A stretch of DNA of 5,018 nucleotides from JAYUKV01 sp043764135. GTDB lineage: Bacteria > Patescibacteriota > JACMRA01. The stretch lies in assembly GCA_043764135.1 (NCBI GenBank), contig JAYUKV010000033.1:1-5018 (forward strand), read 5' to 3'. Below, in pieces: positions 5,001-5,018 of this stretch (the stretch's first letter is position 1; every line of letters begins with the position of its first letter). The notes below the pieces were generated by a model. That model did not search any database. It saw only the letters and a program-made list of their open reading frames with translations, and had not been told where the DNA came from. The translations under genes and the position numbers were made by a program.

Positions 5001-5018
5001 GATTTTGAATAACATTTA

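Noticed and set aside
1..5018. UGA recoded as glycine, as in some CPR lineages
   Set aside because: The long genes use GGN for glycine and contain no in-frame TGA. Read-through frames past TGA (for example at 376 and 4940-4942) end quickly and show no protein-like features.
1..5018. CRISPR array, rRNA or standard tRNA
   Set aside because: No regularly spaced direct repeats with spacers and no conserved rRNA or tRNA motifs were found on either strand.

Overview
The window is AT-rich bacterial DNA. It carries three complete protein genes on the + strand, one on the - strand, the cut-off 3' end of a transposase gene, and long non-coding stretches full of hairpins. TGG is used for Trp and the four complete genes all stop with TAA. 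Two promoters match the sigma-70 consensus well, and most genes lack a Shine-Dalgarno (SD) sequence. A small RRM protein, a Pro/Thr-linked secreted glycoside hydrolase with Cys modules, and unrecognised proteins would fit a Patescibacteria (CPR)-like genome. That placement is inference; no phylogenetic marker gene is present.

Layout. Bases 1-98 are the C-terminal end of a Tn5/IS4-type transposase. Bases 99-905 hold no convincing conventional gene but are rich in structure: a terminator-like hairpin (179-206), a 23-codon hydrophobic ORF whose strong SD and start codon lie inside a hairpin (293-378), a candidate structured RNA closed by a perfect 13-bp helix (386-612), palindromes and direct repeats (665-735), and a promoter (787-815). 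Bases 906-1271 encode a small RRM RNA-binding protein with an RG-rich tail, ending at a perfect 18-bp terminator. Bases 1594-2193 encode an unrecognised soluble protein with its own promoter, SD and terminator; its arginine codons differ sharply from every neighbour, so it looks like a separately acquired gene.

Bases 2526-3869 encode a secreted GH16-type glycanase: signal peptide, two four-cysteine modules, a Pro-Thr linker, and a catalytic domain with the EIDxxE motif. Its promoter is close to consensus and overlaps a pair of 12-bp inverted repeats plus a 15-bp palindrome, which suggests repressor control. It converges on a two-pass membrane protein gene (3938-4672, - strand) across a shared bidirectional terminator. 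Bases 4673-5018 hold two more terminator-like hairpins with no gene between them, possibly a small RNA.

The genes look like independent single-gene units. Each + strand gene has its own promoter and terminator, so no operon or shared pathway can be argued. The strongest candidates for something undescribed are the structured RNA and micro-ORF region (290-612), the codon-outlier gene at 1594, and the two-Cys-module GH16 enzyme.
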